A DNA stretch of 64,000 nt from the NCBI GenBank assembly GCA_900766245.1, contig CAAFUR010000020.1, positions 248,001 to 312,000 of the forward strand. The letters run 5' to 3'. The notes below the pieces were generated by a model that worked only from the letters and a program-made list of their open reading frames with translations, ran no database searches and was not told the DNA's origin. The DNA comes from Veillonellaceae bacterium (GTDB lineage: Bacteria; Bacillota; Negativicutes; Veillonellales; Veillonellaceae). Both the position numbers and the translations under genes were made by a program. The number at the start of each line of letters is the position of its first letter. The stretch's first letter is position 1. This document shows positions 10,116 through 18,954 of this stretch, one piece after another.

Positions 10116-12292
10116 TATTCGTCTCCCTCGTAGCTACTCGACTCTCCACTGTCATCATGCTCTCGTTTCCATGTATCAACATCAATTGATCTAATAATCT
10201 CTCCATCTTTTAATATATTTACATAATATCCACCATCATCACCTTTAACTAATGAAACATCATCACCATTATAAGCTCTTACTTGAGTTCTACTAATATT
10301 GACATGAATATCTGGTGCCCAGTTTCTTACATATGTATATTCTTTTTTTCGTGCAGCCTCTACTAAAAAGTTGACCATTTCCGAGTCTGATGGGTAATCT
10401 CCGTGTTCAGCATAATATTGAGTTCTATATGCGGCTCCTTCTTCAGAAGCCCCTATCCATAAAGCATTCATATCTTTTTTGGAATACCCTAGCCTATCCT
10501 GAACTACGGACTTATATTGTCCTACGGCTGCACTAAATCTTCCTGTCCCTTTCGAACGATCTTCTAATGAAGAATACACTTTATTATAAAAAGAATTGCT
10601 AAAAGATCGCCCTGAGTTCTTCATTAAATTCATGATATATTCAGAACTTTCACCTCTATCTATTGCCTCCATTATCATAGCTTCATTAGCTGGTCCTGCA
10701 CTTAATGCAGCTGCATCTCTTCTTTTTTGTTCGTTACTATAGCCTTCTATAGTACTTATCAATGCAACTTTAACATCAGGTGAATCATTAGTTTGTGACT
10801 CAAGCGCATTCGCTATCTCACCTGGTGAGTTACCATTTTTTTCCATTTCATGCGCCATTAATCTTAACTCTTTAACCTTTTTACGTACCGCTTCTTCTTG
10901 TTCTCGTTTTATTTTAGCTTGTATTTGTGTAAACCTTTGCTCTGCTTTTGCTAGAAAATCCGCTTTTTCACCATCTGTCATGGTGTGACTATTTGTAATT
11001 CTAGATAGTGTAGATTTTACATAATTTCGAATTGATGTGCCTCCACCATTATCCTCTTTATCCCAAGAGTAGTGATTTCCATTGCCATCGATGGCATCTG
11101 GTTCTCCATTCACCCAACGTATGGCATTCTGTTCTCCTGCGAACCACGCCACCAATGCGCCTTCCGCACCATACTTATTAAAATACCCACCTAGTACATG
11201 ACGTACCACTTTCATGTAAGCATCTTGGTCTGTAATAGGTTTATCTCCAACTCCGGCTTGTTTTGACCATTCAGGCCAATTCTCTGGCATAATTTGGAAC
11301 AAACCATATGCACCTGACTTCTTATTAACTGCTGTTGGATCTCCTCCACTTTCTTGCCCTTGTACTGCATTTAAGAATGAATCTAAACTCATATTACCTG
11401 TTCTCAATGGGTTTTCTTTTTCAAGCATATACAAAGCTGCTTTTTTAGCATCATTACCATTTTTTGCAAGAACATCTCTTAACTTAACTTCGTCTTCTAA
11501 TACAGCATTAACCTTAAACTCTTTCGCCGCTTCTTCAAACTTTTTATACTTTTCTGGCATCATTCCTGCATCTTTTGCTACATCAATAATGCCATCGATT
11601 GCTTGATTATTCTTTTCAGTGCCTGCTACATGTAATACGCCTTGCAACAGCTCTTCCGTAGCTTTATCCTTTCTAGCACGTACTGCTTCTTCACCTTCAT
11701 AGCCATATATCTCATCAATCTTTTTATAAACGTTATCTAACTGGCTTTTAACAATATCCATCTTGGTATATCCTAATTGTGCTACTTTTGCTGAACTTGT
11801 AATAAAGTTTGCTACAGAAACATCCCTATATTTATCACCTTGGTCACGCTCATGACTCTCCATTTTTGTATTATTCTGTAACCACGATTGATCTGCATGT
11901 TGTAAAAATCCTTGCTGTGAACGTTTAAACTGTAACTTTGAAGATATATCCTCACGTATTTTTGCTTCTTCTTGGCGAAATCTTTCTGCGGAATTAGCGG
12001 CATCTTGTAATGTCGTATAGGCAAGTCCTGTTTTGTCATTGTACATAAGGTCAGCAATGCGATTGTTATAATCGGTTTCTGCATTCATCTGTTGCAACTT
12101 CATTTCAGTATCTATCTTTTTTAACTGCACATTATATAGATCGTTCACTCCTTTTTGAAAGGCTTGTAGACCACTAGCAATTTGCCCACCATAAGCTTCT
12201 ATACTTCCACTTCCTTGCAGCCCACCACTAGGACCTGTATTTGGTTTAACTTGCTCATTATATGATTCTAATCTCATAGTTATCTCCACCAA
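10115..12292 (-). CDS. Internal virion (ejection) protein with lytic transglycosylase domain
   Basis: A 725-aa protein in the position of a T7-like internal core protein. An SLT-type transglycosylase domain lies at about residues 305-400, with catalytic-type Glu in QGQESGGDP, then GAYGLFQIMP and a VAWFAG segment. It would open peptidoglycan during DNA entry. The flanking parts are long, charged and mostly helical, as usual for ejection proteins. Its start overlaps the preceding gene by 13 bases and its stop overlaps the giant virion gene by one base, which suggests coupled translation. Confidence 0.88.
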   Translation of the reverse strand: MVEITMRLESYNEQVKPNTGPSGGLQGSGSIEAYGGQIASGLQAFQKGVNDLYNVQLKKIDTEMKLQQMNAETDYNNRIADLMYNDKTGLAYTTLQDAANSAERFRQEEAKIREDISSKLQFKRSQQGFLQHADQSWLQNNTKMESHERDQGDKYRDVSVANFITSSAKVAQLGYTKMDIVKSQLDNVYKKIDEIYGYEGEEAVRARKDKATEELLQGVLHVAGTEKNNQAIDGIIDVAKDAGMMPEKYKKFEEAAKEFKVNAVLEDEVKLRDVLAKNGNDAKKAALYMLEKENPLRTGNMSLDSFLNAVQGQESGGDPTAVNKKSGAYGLFQIMPENWPEWSKQAGVGDKPITDQDAYMKVVRHVLGGYFNKYGAEGALVAWFAGEQNAIRWVNGEPDAIDGNGNHYSWDKEDNGGGTSIRNYVKSTLSRITNSHTMTDGEKADFLAKAEQRFTQIQAKIKREQEEAVRKKVKELRLMAHEMEKNGNSPGEIANALESQTNDSPDVKVALISTIEGYSNEQKRRDAAALSAGPANEAMIMEAIDRGESSEYIMNLMKNSGRSFSNSFYNKVYSSLEDRSKGTGRFSAAVGQYKSVVQDRLGYSKKDMNALWIGASEEGAAYRTQYYAEHGDYPSDSEMVNFLVEAARKKEYTYVRNWAPDIHVNISRTQVRAYNGDDVSLVKGDDGGYYVNILKDGEIIRSIDVDTWKREHDDSGESSSYEGDE

Positions 12293-12999
12293 TTCTTAAC
12301 GCTTGAGATATGGTCTAAGTAATTAGGCTTAACTGCTCCCATACCTACCGCCTTATTGCTTATGATTCCTTTCGGAGTAGTAAAGTTACTAAACATACTA
12401 TTAGCCGATGTAAAACCATAGGGATTTGCATTGCCACTTGCTCCTGGGCTAAATGTTCTTGTAGGACTCACATAGGAAGTACTTGTTGGGCTTTCTACCT
12501 TTCCATAATCGCTTAAATACGATTGTACTGAGGCAGCAGTACTCAATAGAGTTCCTAGCATTTTCATTCTTCCTGCTTGCTTAGCACTCTGTATTCCAGC
12601 ATACGCATTAGCAGCTTGATTCCTATAATTCCATGTTTGTAATGCTTGTGAATCTACATCATTTCTTTGGTTCTGTAAAAGTTGTAAACTATCCGCTACA
12701 TACGAATCATGACTACTATCCATCACATCCTGTACAGATCCCGTGGCCATAAGACTAGATGCACCCGCTTCATTTCTATTTTGTCCCAATACGAAGCGCA
12801 TTTTATCGCTTAATTTCTTTTGTTCACGTCCCGCATTATCTGCTATTTGTTCTGCTTTTCGTTCACTCATCCTAGCATTATAATCTGCTAAATTTGCCTG
12901 GTTATTATACATAGCTACTTGTGCTTTTGTTTCTGCCTTAGCCCCCATCATGCCACTAATCGCTTGTATCCCCAGCATTGCTAAAGGATGCATGCACAT
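12280..12999 (-). CDS. Internal virion protein, T7 gp14-like
   Basis: About 239 aa. The N-terminus is hydrophobic (AMLGIQAISGMMGAKA), followed by a long Gln/Ala/Asn-rich helical segment (KAQVAMYNNQANLADYNARM) and a Ser/Gly/Pro-rich tail. This layout is typical of T7 gp14-like proteins, which help form the channel for DNA across the outer membrane. The ATG at 12999 has AGGAAG about nine bases upstream and is preferred over a GTG at 13008. It sits between the gp13-like gene and the transglycosylase-bearing ejection protein. Confidence 0.8.
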   Translation of the reverse strand: MCMHPLAMLGIQAISGMMGAKAETKAQVAMYNNQANLADYNARMSERKAEQIADNAGREQKKLSDKMRFVLGQNRNEAGASSLMATGSVQDVMDSSHDSYVADSLQLLQNQRNDVDSQALQTWNYRNQAANAYAGIQSAKQAGRMKMLGTLLSTAASVQSYLSDYGKVESPTSTSYVSPTRTFSPGASGNANPYGFTSANSMFSNFTTPKGIISNKAVGMGAVKPNYLDHISSVKNWWR

Positions 13000-13000
13000 A

Positions 13001-13504
13001 CTATTCACTTCCTTTCTTTGGCAATGTAAACAATAGGAATCCTTCTGGTAAGTTAAGGCTCTCTATAAATGTAGCGCCTAACCACCGTAACCAGCGTATA
13101 GATGCTTTATTGTCCTTGGATATACAATTCCATAAGGATCCTTGCTGTTGCCATTCATTAATAATTCGTTTACTTTCCTCAAGGAAATAGCGTTGGCAAT
13201 AGATACTTTCCTGTAATCGATGGCTTCCTAAAAACCATATACAGTATCCTAACCCTGTGTGGTATTCGTCTCCTATTCCATAGGCCCATATAGGCGACTC
13301 TACTCCATCTATACATTCGTATTCTATCCACCATTGCGCACTGCATGCTGTGGATAATAAAAGGCCATGGATAGCATTATCTGCTCCCATAGCCATGCAT
13401 TCTATAACATCAATTGTTCGTAGACGTTTCGCTAACTCTACTAAGTCTCCTAAGAGTCTCTTATCATTCGCCTTACCACTGCGTCTTATTATTGTACCTT
13501 GCAA
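13001..13504 (-). CDS. T7 gp13-like protein (DUF2833, GNAT-like fold)
   Basis: A 167-aa protein resembling the gp13 family of T7-like phages, which has an acetyltransferase-like fold and is needed for assembly. Visible features are a GIGDEYHTGLGYCIWFLGS core and KASIRWLRWLGATFIESL near the C-terminus, as in GNAT proteins. I chose the TTG at 13504 because GGAGGAGGT lies just upstream. An ATG at 13528 in the same frame lacks a ribosome site. The 5' end overlaps the tail nozzle gene. Whether it has enzyme activity is unknown. Confidence 0.72.
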   Translation of the reverse strand: MQGTIIRRSGKANDKRLLGDLVELAKRLRTIDVIECMAMGADNAIHGLLLSTACSAQWWIEYECIDGVESPIWAYGIGDEYHTGLGYCIWFLGSHRLQESIYCQRYFLEESKRIINEWQQQGSLWNCISKDNKASIRWLRWLGATFIESLNLPEGFLLFTLPKKGSE

Positions 13505-15827
13505 GCGTACCTCCTCCGATAGAAACATCTCGTACTACAGATAATAGGTTAAATGGAAATGGATCATCGTGTAATATACATACGCTCGCATCTGTAGCAT
13601 ATCCTTTCCCCTGTGTTGGGATATTAATATTTACATCTCCCGTATACATAGTGCTACCATTTTGTATAAGACTGGCATCACCGATTAAATCCATCCCTCT
13701 ATTAAAAGTAACGCCTACTTTTCCTCCACGGCTATTTCGAAGTCGTAATATCATACTATTACTTCGTACCGACCTAGATTGGAGTGTTCCGTCTTTCATA
13801 TCCATATACACCTGTGGTAATACAATTTTACATTCAATAGGAATACCGATGGCAATATCTTTTGCTACGTAAGGCAGTGTTACTGTTCCATCTTGACCTA
13901 CTTGTACCTGGTGTACATCAGAATGATTGAGTAATAGCACTACATCCATTCCTTTGAGGTGTTCTATTTGTATACTGGTTTGAGTATTGTTCGTAATAGC
14001 AATAGAGCAATCTAACGTAGTATAGCTAGATACATCCTTACTATCTACTGGACTATCTAATCGTTCAATGTATCGTTTTTCTTGTCCTAATACGGTCCGC
14101 TTCACTACGGCATACACACTATCTTCATTACCATTTGCTACAGAACAAATCGTTTCAAATAATCCACCTTTCGTTTCATGGTGAGCCCAGCCAGTAACAT
14201 CTTGCTCTCTAATGATTGTCAAAGCAATTAGCTTTCCATCGTCACGTACATAATACAAAATACTATCTGGTTGTTGTGCAAACGTACTATCTAATAAACT
14301 ATGCTGATTTACTAAATGTTTGGCCAATAATGTTAAATCAATTCCGTTATAGTTATCTGATTCATAAGTATATCCCATATCACGTACAGAAGAAGACCTC
14401 TTTTGCACATAAATTAGTCGATTCCCTATATATTGTGGGTCACAGTTTGATGCCCCATGTTGAGTCTGTGAACGTGGTACTACCTTGGATGGTTTGATGG
14501 CTTCTGAACCACTGATAATCCATTCGTTACCATCAGTTAGTACAATTAAATCTTGTGCTGATATCATATGTACAATATTAAACGCAGCACGACTTATAAG
14601 TCCTAATGTAATAGCACTATCATCCGTAACATTCCCATCTGCTTTTTCTACTTCGAAATTAGGGTAATCACCTGTACGACTAAACCACAACTTATAAGGA
14701 TTTGATTTTGATCCACCTAATACCAGTCTATCTTGGAAAAATGTACTCATTCTAGGATAGCCTACTTCTTTTCCCCAAGATGAAAGCTGCCATTCTGATG
14801 TTTCCGTTTCTTTCCCTACAGGTTTTAATACTTTCACCTCCACTTCTGTAGGTGAAATGAATCGACTAATAACTACCATGCCATCTTGGTCATAGGGTTT
14901 TATTGTAAAATCAATAGATACATTGCCGCTAGTAATTTCGCTCAGTATTCGTAATTGTGTACCTCTATTAAAGCTACCCGTTTCAGTAACATTATAATCA
15001 CCATTAGAACTATATTGACGATAGCTTTCCCACTCTGTATTCTCCGTACCATCCTTCTTTTGTATCGTAATAGTTCCGTACCAGGTACCATGAGTGACTA
15101 TTTTCCACTCTTTATCTGTATCGTCTGCATAACTTCCAATATCCATAGATTCATATCCGGGTACTTCATACTCATGTCTATGCCAGAGACGCCGTTCACT
15201 AACATACTCAGTTCTACCTGTCATCTTTTTTATTTCAGCTGGCATTCGATGCTTAATCTTAATGACTTGTCCTACCATGCCCTCTGTAAACATGGCCTTA
15301 GTAGATATCACTTTGTTACTAGAAGGTATATATTTTATTTTATGAGTTCTATCTGTATTCATATCGTCAAATGGTGGTGCTACTAAATTAAATAGCTTAA
15401 ATTCCCATTGATTACCAATTTTTTGCAATACATAAATAGGATGGAAACCACTGCAAATAAAGAATGTATCTGCTGACTGATTAAAATCCAACTCATTCAA
15501 TAGCGATTCTTCAAAAGGTGTTGTTAGTTCTATGCCTGTATAAATATCGTTTTTCCATATACGAATATATAAGTGTCCTACTTCTAAAAAGATAGGTTCA
15601 GGATATACAAATCGTATGAGCCTCACTTTGCGATTAGGATACTTTGTTTCTCCAATAAACCTTGTTCCATTCCGCTTGCAAATACTCCCATAAGGACGTA
15701 TTATGCAGTTTTTTGCCATCAATACAGCACTTCTGTATTTATCTAAATCACTTCGATTTTCTATCTCTGGTGATATTTCTCCGGTTGTAAAAGAGTGCTG
15801 TACTACATACATATTACCTGTACTCAT
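13473..15827 (-). CDS. Tail tubular protein B / nozzle (T7 gp12-like)
   Basis: A 784-aa protein with the hallmark opening of podoviral nozzle proteins (HSFTTGEISPEIENRSDLDK, then CIIRPYGSICKRNGTRF). The rest is beta-rich with motifs such as FQDRLVLGG and SSSVRDMGYTYESDNYNGID, typical of this family. It forms the distal tail tube below the adaptor. It overlaps the adaptor gene by four bases (ATGA) upstream and the gp13-like gene downstream. Confidence 0.9.
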   Translation of the reverse strand: MSTGNMYVVQHSFTTGEISPEIENRSDLDKYRSAVLMAKNCIIRPYGSICKRNGTRFIGETKYPNRKVRLIRFVYPEPIFLEVGHLYIRIWKNDIYTGIELTTPFEESLLNELDFNQSADTFFICSGFHPIYVLQKIGNQWEFKLFNLVAPPFDDMNTDRTHKIKYIPSSNKVISTKAMFTEGMVGQVIKIKHRMPAEIKKMTGRTEYVSERRLWHRHEYEVPGYESMDIGSYADDTDKEWKIVTHGTWYGTITIQKKDGTENTEWESYRQYSSNGDYNVTETGSFNRGTQLRILSEITSGNVSIDFTIKPYDQDGMVVISRFISPTEVEVKVLKPVGKETETSEWQLSSWGKEVGYPRMSTFFQDRLVLGGSKSNPYKLWFSRTGDYPNFEVEKADGNVTDDSAITLGLISRAAFNIVHMISAQDLIVLTDGNEWIISGSEAIKPSKVVPRSQTQHGASNCDPQYIGNRLIYVQKRSSSVRDMGYTYESDNYNGIDLTLLAKHLVNQHSLLDSTFAQQPDSILYYVRDDGKLIALTIIREQDVTGWAHHETKGGLFETICSVANGNEDSVYAVVKRTVLGQEKRYIERLDSPVDSKDVSSYTTLDCSIAITNNTQTSIQIEHLKGMDVVLLLNHSDVHQVQVGQDGTVTLPYVAKDIAIGIPIECKIVLPQVYMDMKDGTLQSRSVRSNSMILRLRNSRGGKVGVTFNRGMDLIGDASLIQNGSTMYTGDVNINIPTQGKGYATDASVCILHDDPFPFNLLSVVRDVSIGGGTLARYNNKTQW

Positions 15828-16447
15828 GTTGCTCTCCTTGACTCGATGTATCCTACTGGCAGTTCTAAATCAAATTGGCGTTCAGAGGCAACAATATTTT
15901 TAGCTTCTAGTAAGGCTCCTTGATAAATTTGGAACTGCGCTCGATACATTTCCATATTCCCTACTAGAGATTGTGCTAAACTTGCTGCCAGGAATCTTGT
16001 AAGCGCTTCAACGAAAATAGGTGGGAATATATCAGGATCACTTACATCAAATACATAATCTACATAGGCTCTTTGTATATTAGTTCCAATCGCCTTTGTA
16101 CTGGTGTCTAGGTTAAACACTTCGTAGTTAGGTATATCTTTTACACTGTAACTCGTATACAGTCCATTCCGTATTTCAGTATCTTGTATAATTCGATAGA
16201 TTCGTAAAGCGTGCTCTGGATATAAATATGTGTGTCTATATCCACCTGTATAGGTTTCAACCTGTATGTTTGCCAATGGCTCCACACGTCTTGCAAATCC
16301 CCACATATATTGAGATAACACTAATCTTCTAGCATGATGATAGTATTGATTGCAGATACGTGCCGTTTCATTGTCATCATCTAAACTCGTAATAAGGCCC
16401 TCTCCTATATGTGAAAGAGCCATATTGCAGAGGTCTGTTTCCGTCAT
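15824..16447 (-). CDS. Tail tubular protein A / head-tail adaptor (T7 gp11-like)
   Basis: A 207-aa protein beginning MTETDLCNMALSHIGEGLI, the typical opening of the T7 gp11-like adaptor family that links the portal to the nozzle. The segment ICNQYYHHARRLVLSQYMWG and later EALTRFLAASLAQSLVGN are also typical. It follows the capsid cement gene after a terminator-like hairpin, which may separate head from tail gene expression. Confidence 0.9.
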   Translation of the reverse strand: MTETDLCNMALSHIGEGLITSLDDDNETARICNQYYHHARRLVLSQYMWGFARRVEPLANIQVETYTGGYRHTYLYPEHALRIYRIIQDTEIRNGLYTSYSVKDIPNYEVFNLDTSTKAIGTNIQRAYVDYVFDVSDPDIFPPIFVEALTRFLAASLAQSLVGNMEMYRAQFQIYQGALLEAKNIVASERQFDLELPVGYIESRRAT

Positions 16448-16470
16448 ATTGCACCTCTTTCTATATATGA

Positions 16471-16493
16471 AAAGGACTACCCGAAGGTAGCCC
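16471..16493 (-). terminator. Terminator-like hairpin after the capsid cement gene
   Basis: The stem GGGCTACC / GGTAGTCC with a TTCG tetraloop is followed by TTTT on the minus strand. It lies 12 bases beyond the cement gene stop. High capsid expression followed by attenuation is a plausible role. Confidence 0.7.
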
Positions 16494-16504
16494 TGTAGTT
16501 CATT

Positions 16505-16927
16505 TTATCGTAAATCAATATCTGGTGTTAAGGCAGCAAATAATACATTGGAATTGATACTTGTACTAGCTGTTACCTTTAATTGTACATACCGTTTCAA
16601 TCCGTATGGCAATAAAACTGCCAACTTAGAACCCTTTTTAGCCTCTAATTTATACGTTCCTAATACCGTTGGGCTTGTAATCGTTACATTCGGTGGCTGT
16701 TGGCCTGCCACACGTTTCTTCAACAATGTAGAAGATGCAGAATCACTCGTTTGTAATTCAACCGTCAATTGTCCAGAGGTACCTTTTAAATTATTCATTG
16801 CCAAATATAACTGGTTGTAGGCATCACCAGTTTTAACAATATCTACTACATCAGAATAAATGGTTGTTCCAGTTGAGTTATAGCTTTCTTCACCAGGGAA
16901 AAATGTATTTTCAAAATCTGTAATCAT
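16505..16927 (-). CDS. Capsid cement protein, Bbp16-like
   Basis: A 140-aa beta-rich protein directly downstream of the major capsid gene (17-bp gap). The pattern of an early TTIYSDVVDI segment, alternating hydrophobic strands and ending FAALTPDIDLR fits the Bbp16 cement/stabilisation family of Bordetella phage BPP-1. It would decorate and stabilise the capsid shell. The start is supported by AAGGAGGTATAACA before ATG. Confidence 0.8.
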   Translation of the reverse strand: MITDFENTFFPGEESYNSTGTTIYSDVVDIVKTGDAYNQLYLAMNNLKGTSGQLTVELQTSDSASSTLLKKRVAGQQPPNVTITSPTVLGTYKLEAKKGSKLAVLLPYGLKRYVQLKVTASTSINSNVLFAALTPDIDLR

Positions 16928-16944
16928 TGTTATACCTCCTTGAC

Positions 16945-17967
16945 CTATACATTGGCGATTGGGTCTTCATCTGTGCGAAGTACATCACAAGATTTTACTT
17001 CAATACCTGCTACATAAAGTTTTGGCATTTCACCCATCACTTCTTGGCGTGTCACATGAATATTATTTTTATCTGTTAATGCTACTTCTAATGCTGTTTT
17101 AATCTCTGGTGGTACATATGCGACTGGCTTAATACGTCCACTATCTAAATTACGAATACGACCCTTCGCATAAATAAAGGATTCAATAAATTTTTGACGT
17201 TGAGATGCTGTAGCACTAGCCAATTGGTTAACATCAATATTACGGATAGCCGCTACACGGCGTGGATCTGCTACCATAAGACCTACATCCCAACTAAATA
17301 ACGTTTCTACTACACGGAATTTATTTCCCTCAAAGTCAACCGCATCAGTTTCACCTAAATCTTTTTTCGTTAATCCTGCTTTAGATCCTCTAGGATAGAT
17401 CCCCATAACACCATCATCACCATGACATACAATCCAAATAGAGCCACACTTACCTGCTACAGTGCCACCCATATTAACATTTTGGTATCCATAGTGCGTT
17501 TTATCTGTAGATAACACATTATATCGTTTAGCTAAGCCATTAAACTCGCCTACATTGACATCTGTATCACCATAGAACAACATGCTTGCCACGGTTTGAC
17601 CAAAGCCTTCAATATGTGCTGCATCTTCTGTTTGTCGAAAACGCATTGGATCATTAGATAACATAAGTAACTTCACATCTACACTAGAACGATCTTCAAG
17701 CATGGCAGCTGTATCCGTTACTTGTCTAGTGCTAGACTTTGTGTTCGGTACACCACGGTTAATCGCACGTACATGAGGATTTGGTAATGCCGTGCGTTGT
17801 GTTGTCAAGTTACCTGTAGGCAAATTCCCCTCTTTGAATCGCAAATCTTGCATGATAGGGTTAGCTTGGTTTAACACCTCAATAATACTATCAATTCCAT
17901 CTTTAGAACCTTTATATCGTTTATGTAAATCCATTAACGTTAATGCTTCTGTACCAAATGTTGGCAT
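16945..17967 (-). CDS. Major capsid protein (BPP-1 Bbp17-like)
   Basis: A 340-aa protein with features of the BPP-1-type major head protein: an N-terminal MDLHKRYKGS region, then FGQTVASMLFYGDTDVN, YPRGSKAGL and a C-terminal RNIDVNQLAS segment. The fold is expected to be HK97-like with the cement protein on top. It lies between the scaffold and cement genes, the standard order for these phages. An AGGAGTGATGAA ribosome site precedes ATG. Confidence 0.88.
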   Translation of the reverse strand: MPTFGTEALTLMDLHKRYKGSKDGIDSIIEVLNQANPIMQDLRFKEGNLPTGNLTTQRTALPNPHVRAINRGVPNTKSSTRQVTDTAAMLEDRSSVDVKLLMLSNDPMRFRQTEDAAHIEGFGQTVASMLFYGDTDVNVGEFNGLAKRYNVLSTDKTHYGYQNVNMGGTVAGKCGSIWIVCHGDDGVMGIYPRGSKAGLTKKDLGETDAVDFEGNKFRVVETLFSWDVGLMVADPRRVAAIRNIDVNQLASATASQRQKFIESFIYAKGRIRNLDSGRIKPVAYVPPEIKTALEVALTDKNNIHVTRQEVMGEMPKLYVAGIEVKSCDVLRTDEDPIANV

Positions 17968-17981
17968 ATTTCATCACTCCT

Positions 17982-18605
17982 TTACTTCATTCGATATACA
18001 TCAAAATTTGTATTATCGTAAAAATTAACTCCAGAACCGCTTCCTTCTCCACTTAAACGGCCTGTATCTTCTGCTACTAGATCACCAATTGTGGCAAATG
18101 CTTTCACAAGTGCCACATTATTCCCAATACCATTCATCATAAGAACCTCTCGTAGATTAGGGATATCCTTTTCTAGATACTCAATACCCGCTCCTGCTTT
18201 AGCAATGGTGGTATCAAAATTAGAACCTAATTCTTTTACAGTTTCTTCTTTCCAACTTTCTGCTTGTGCCTCTTGCAACCCATCAATATGATTCAGCAAG
18301 GCATCTCCCATAGTTTGTAGATAGCCCATGCCAAACTTAGCAATTTGCTCCGCCCCTTCTTGAGATACACCACTATTACGCAGGACTTCACTAAAGGCTT
18401 CCGCACTCTGTTCATCAATACTTTCACCATCGCTTAATAAACTAGTGAAATCATACGTTTCAGGCACACCTCCTTGAGGCTCTACGGGTTTTGATGTATT
18501 TGTGGATTGTGTTGATGTATCCGTTGTACTATTTGTGTTATCATGAGTACCTTCTACCCCAGTATTTGGTTCTGGTGTCACTGTGTTTCCTACTTCATTT
18601 TCCAT
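17982..18605 (-). CDS. Scaffold / head assembly protein
   Basis: A 207-aa acidic protein placed just before the major capsid gene. The first 60 residues are rich in Thr, Ser, Asn, Pro and Glu and are likely disordered. The middle is helical (EQIAKFGMGYLQTMGDALLN). The C-terminus is short and ends in YRMK, as expected for a capsid-docking segment. Position and composition support a scaffold. It overlaps the Bbp19-like gene by 11 bases. Confidence 0.75.
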   Translation of the reverse strand: MENEVGNTVTPEPNTGVEGTHDNTNSTTDTSTQSTNTSKPVEPQGGVPETYDFTSLLSDGESIDEQSAEAFSEVLRNSGVSQEGAEQIAKFGMGYLQTMGDALLNHIDGLQEAQAESWKEETVKELGSNFDTTIAKAGAGIEYLEKDIPNLREVLMMNGIGNNVALVKAFATIGDLVAEDTGRLSGEGSGSGVNFYDNTNFDVYRMK

Positions 18606-18954
18606 TTGACTCTCCCACCTTTCTTGTAATCAACTCATTAATACGCTCTTGATGTTGAATGTATTCTAGTTCTGCTAATTGCTTTTGCTCTATACCTTTC
18701 ACACCAAGTAATGTGGCAATATTCTTTACTACATCTATGCCTACAGACCGTCTCCCTTCATTAAAGAATGATTGAGAGTTGCCTGTAAAAGTAGTCTGCA
18801 TGATACAGCATGTATCTAGTAAACGCATGAGAAACCAACGCCCCTCTTCGGTGCTTAATACTGCTTCTAGCCCCTTACGATCCCGATTCTGAATTTCCAT
18901 CTGCCGAATCTCTCGAATGAGTTCGTCTTTCTTTTTTACACCATACTCGATCAT
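18595..18954 (-). CDS. Bbp19-like small phage protein
   Basis: A 119-aa protein with the core LEAVLSTEEGRWFLMRLLDT followed by a GNSQSFFNEGRRSVGID segment. This is the pattern of the Bbp19 family found next to portal genes in BPP-1-like phages. Its molecular role is not established. It overlaps the portal gene by four bases upstream and the scaffold gene downstream, so translation is probably coupled. Confidence 0.78.
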   Translation of the reverse strand: MIEYGVKKKDELIREIRQMEIQNRDRKGLEAVLSTEEGRWFLMRLLDTCCIMQTTFTGNSQSFFNEGRRSVGIDVVKNIATLLGVKGIEQKQLAELEYIQHQERINELITRKVGESNGK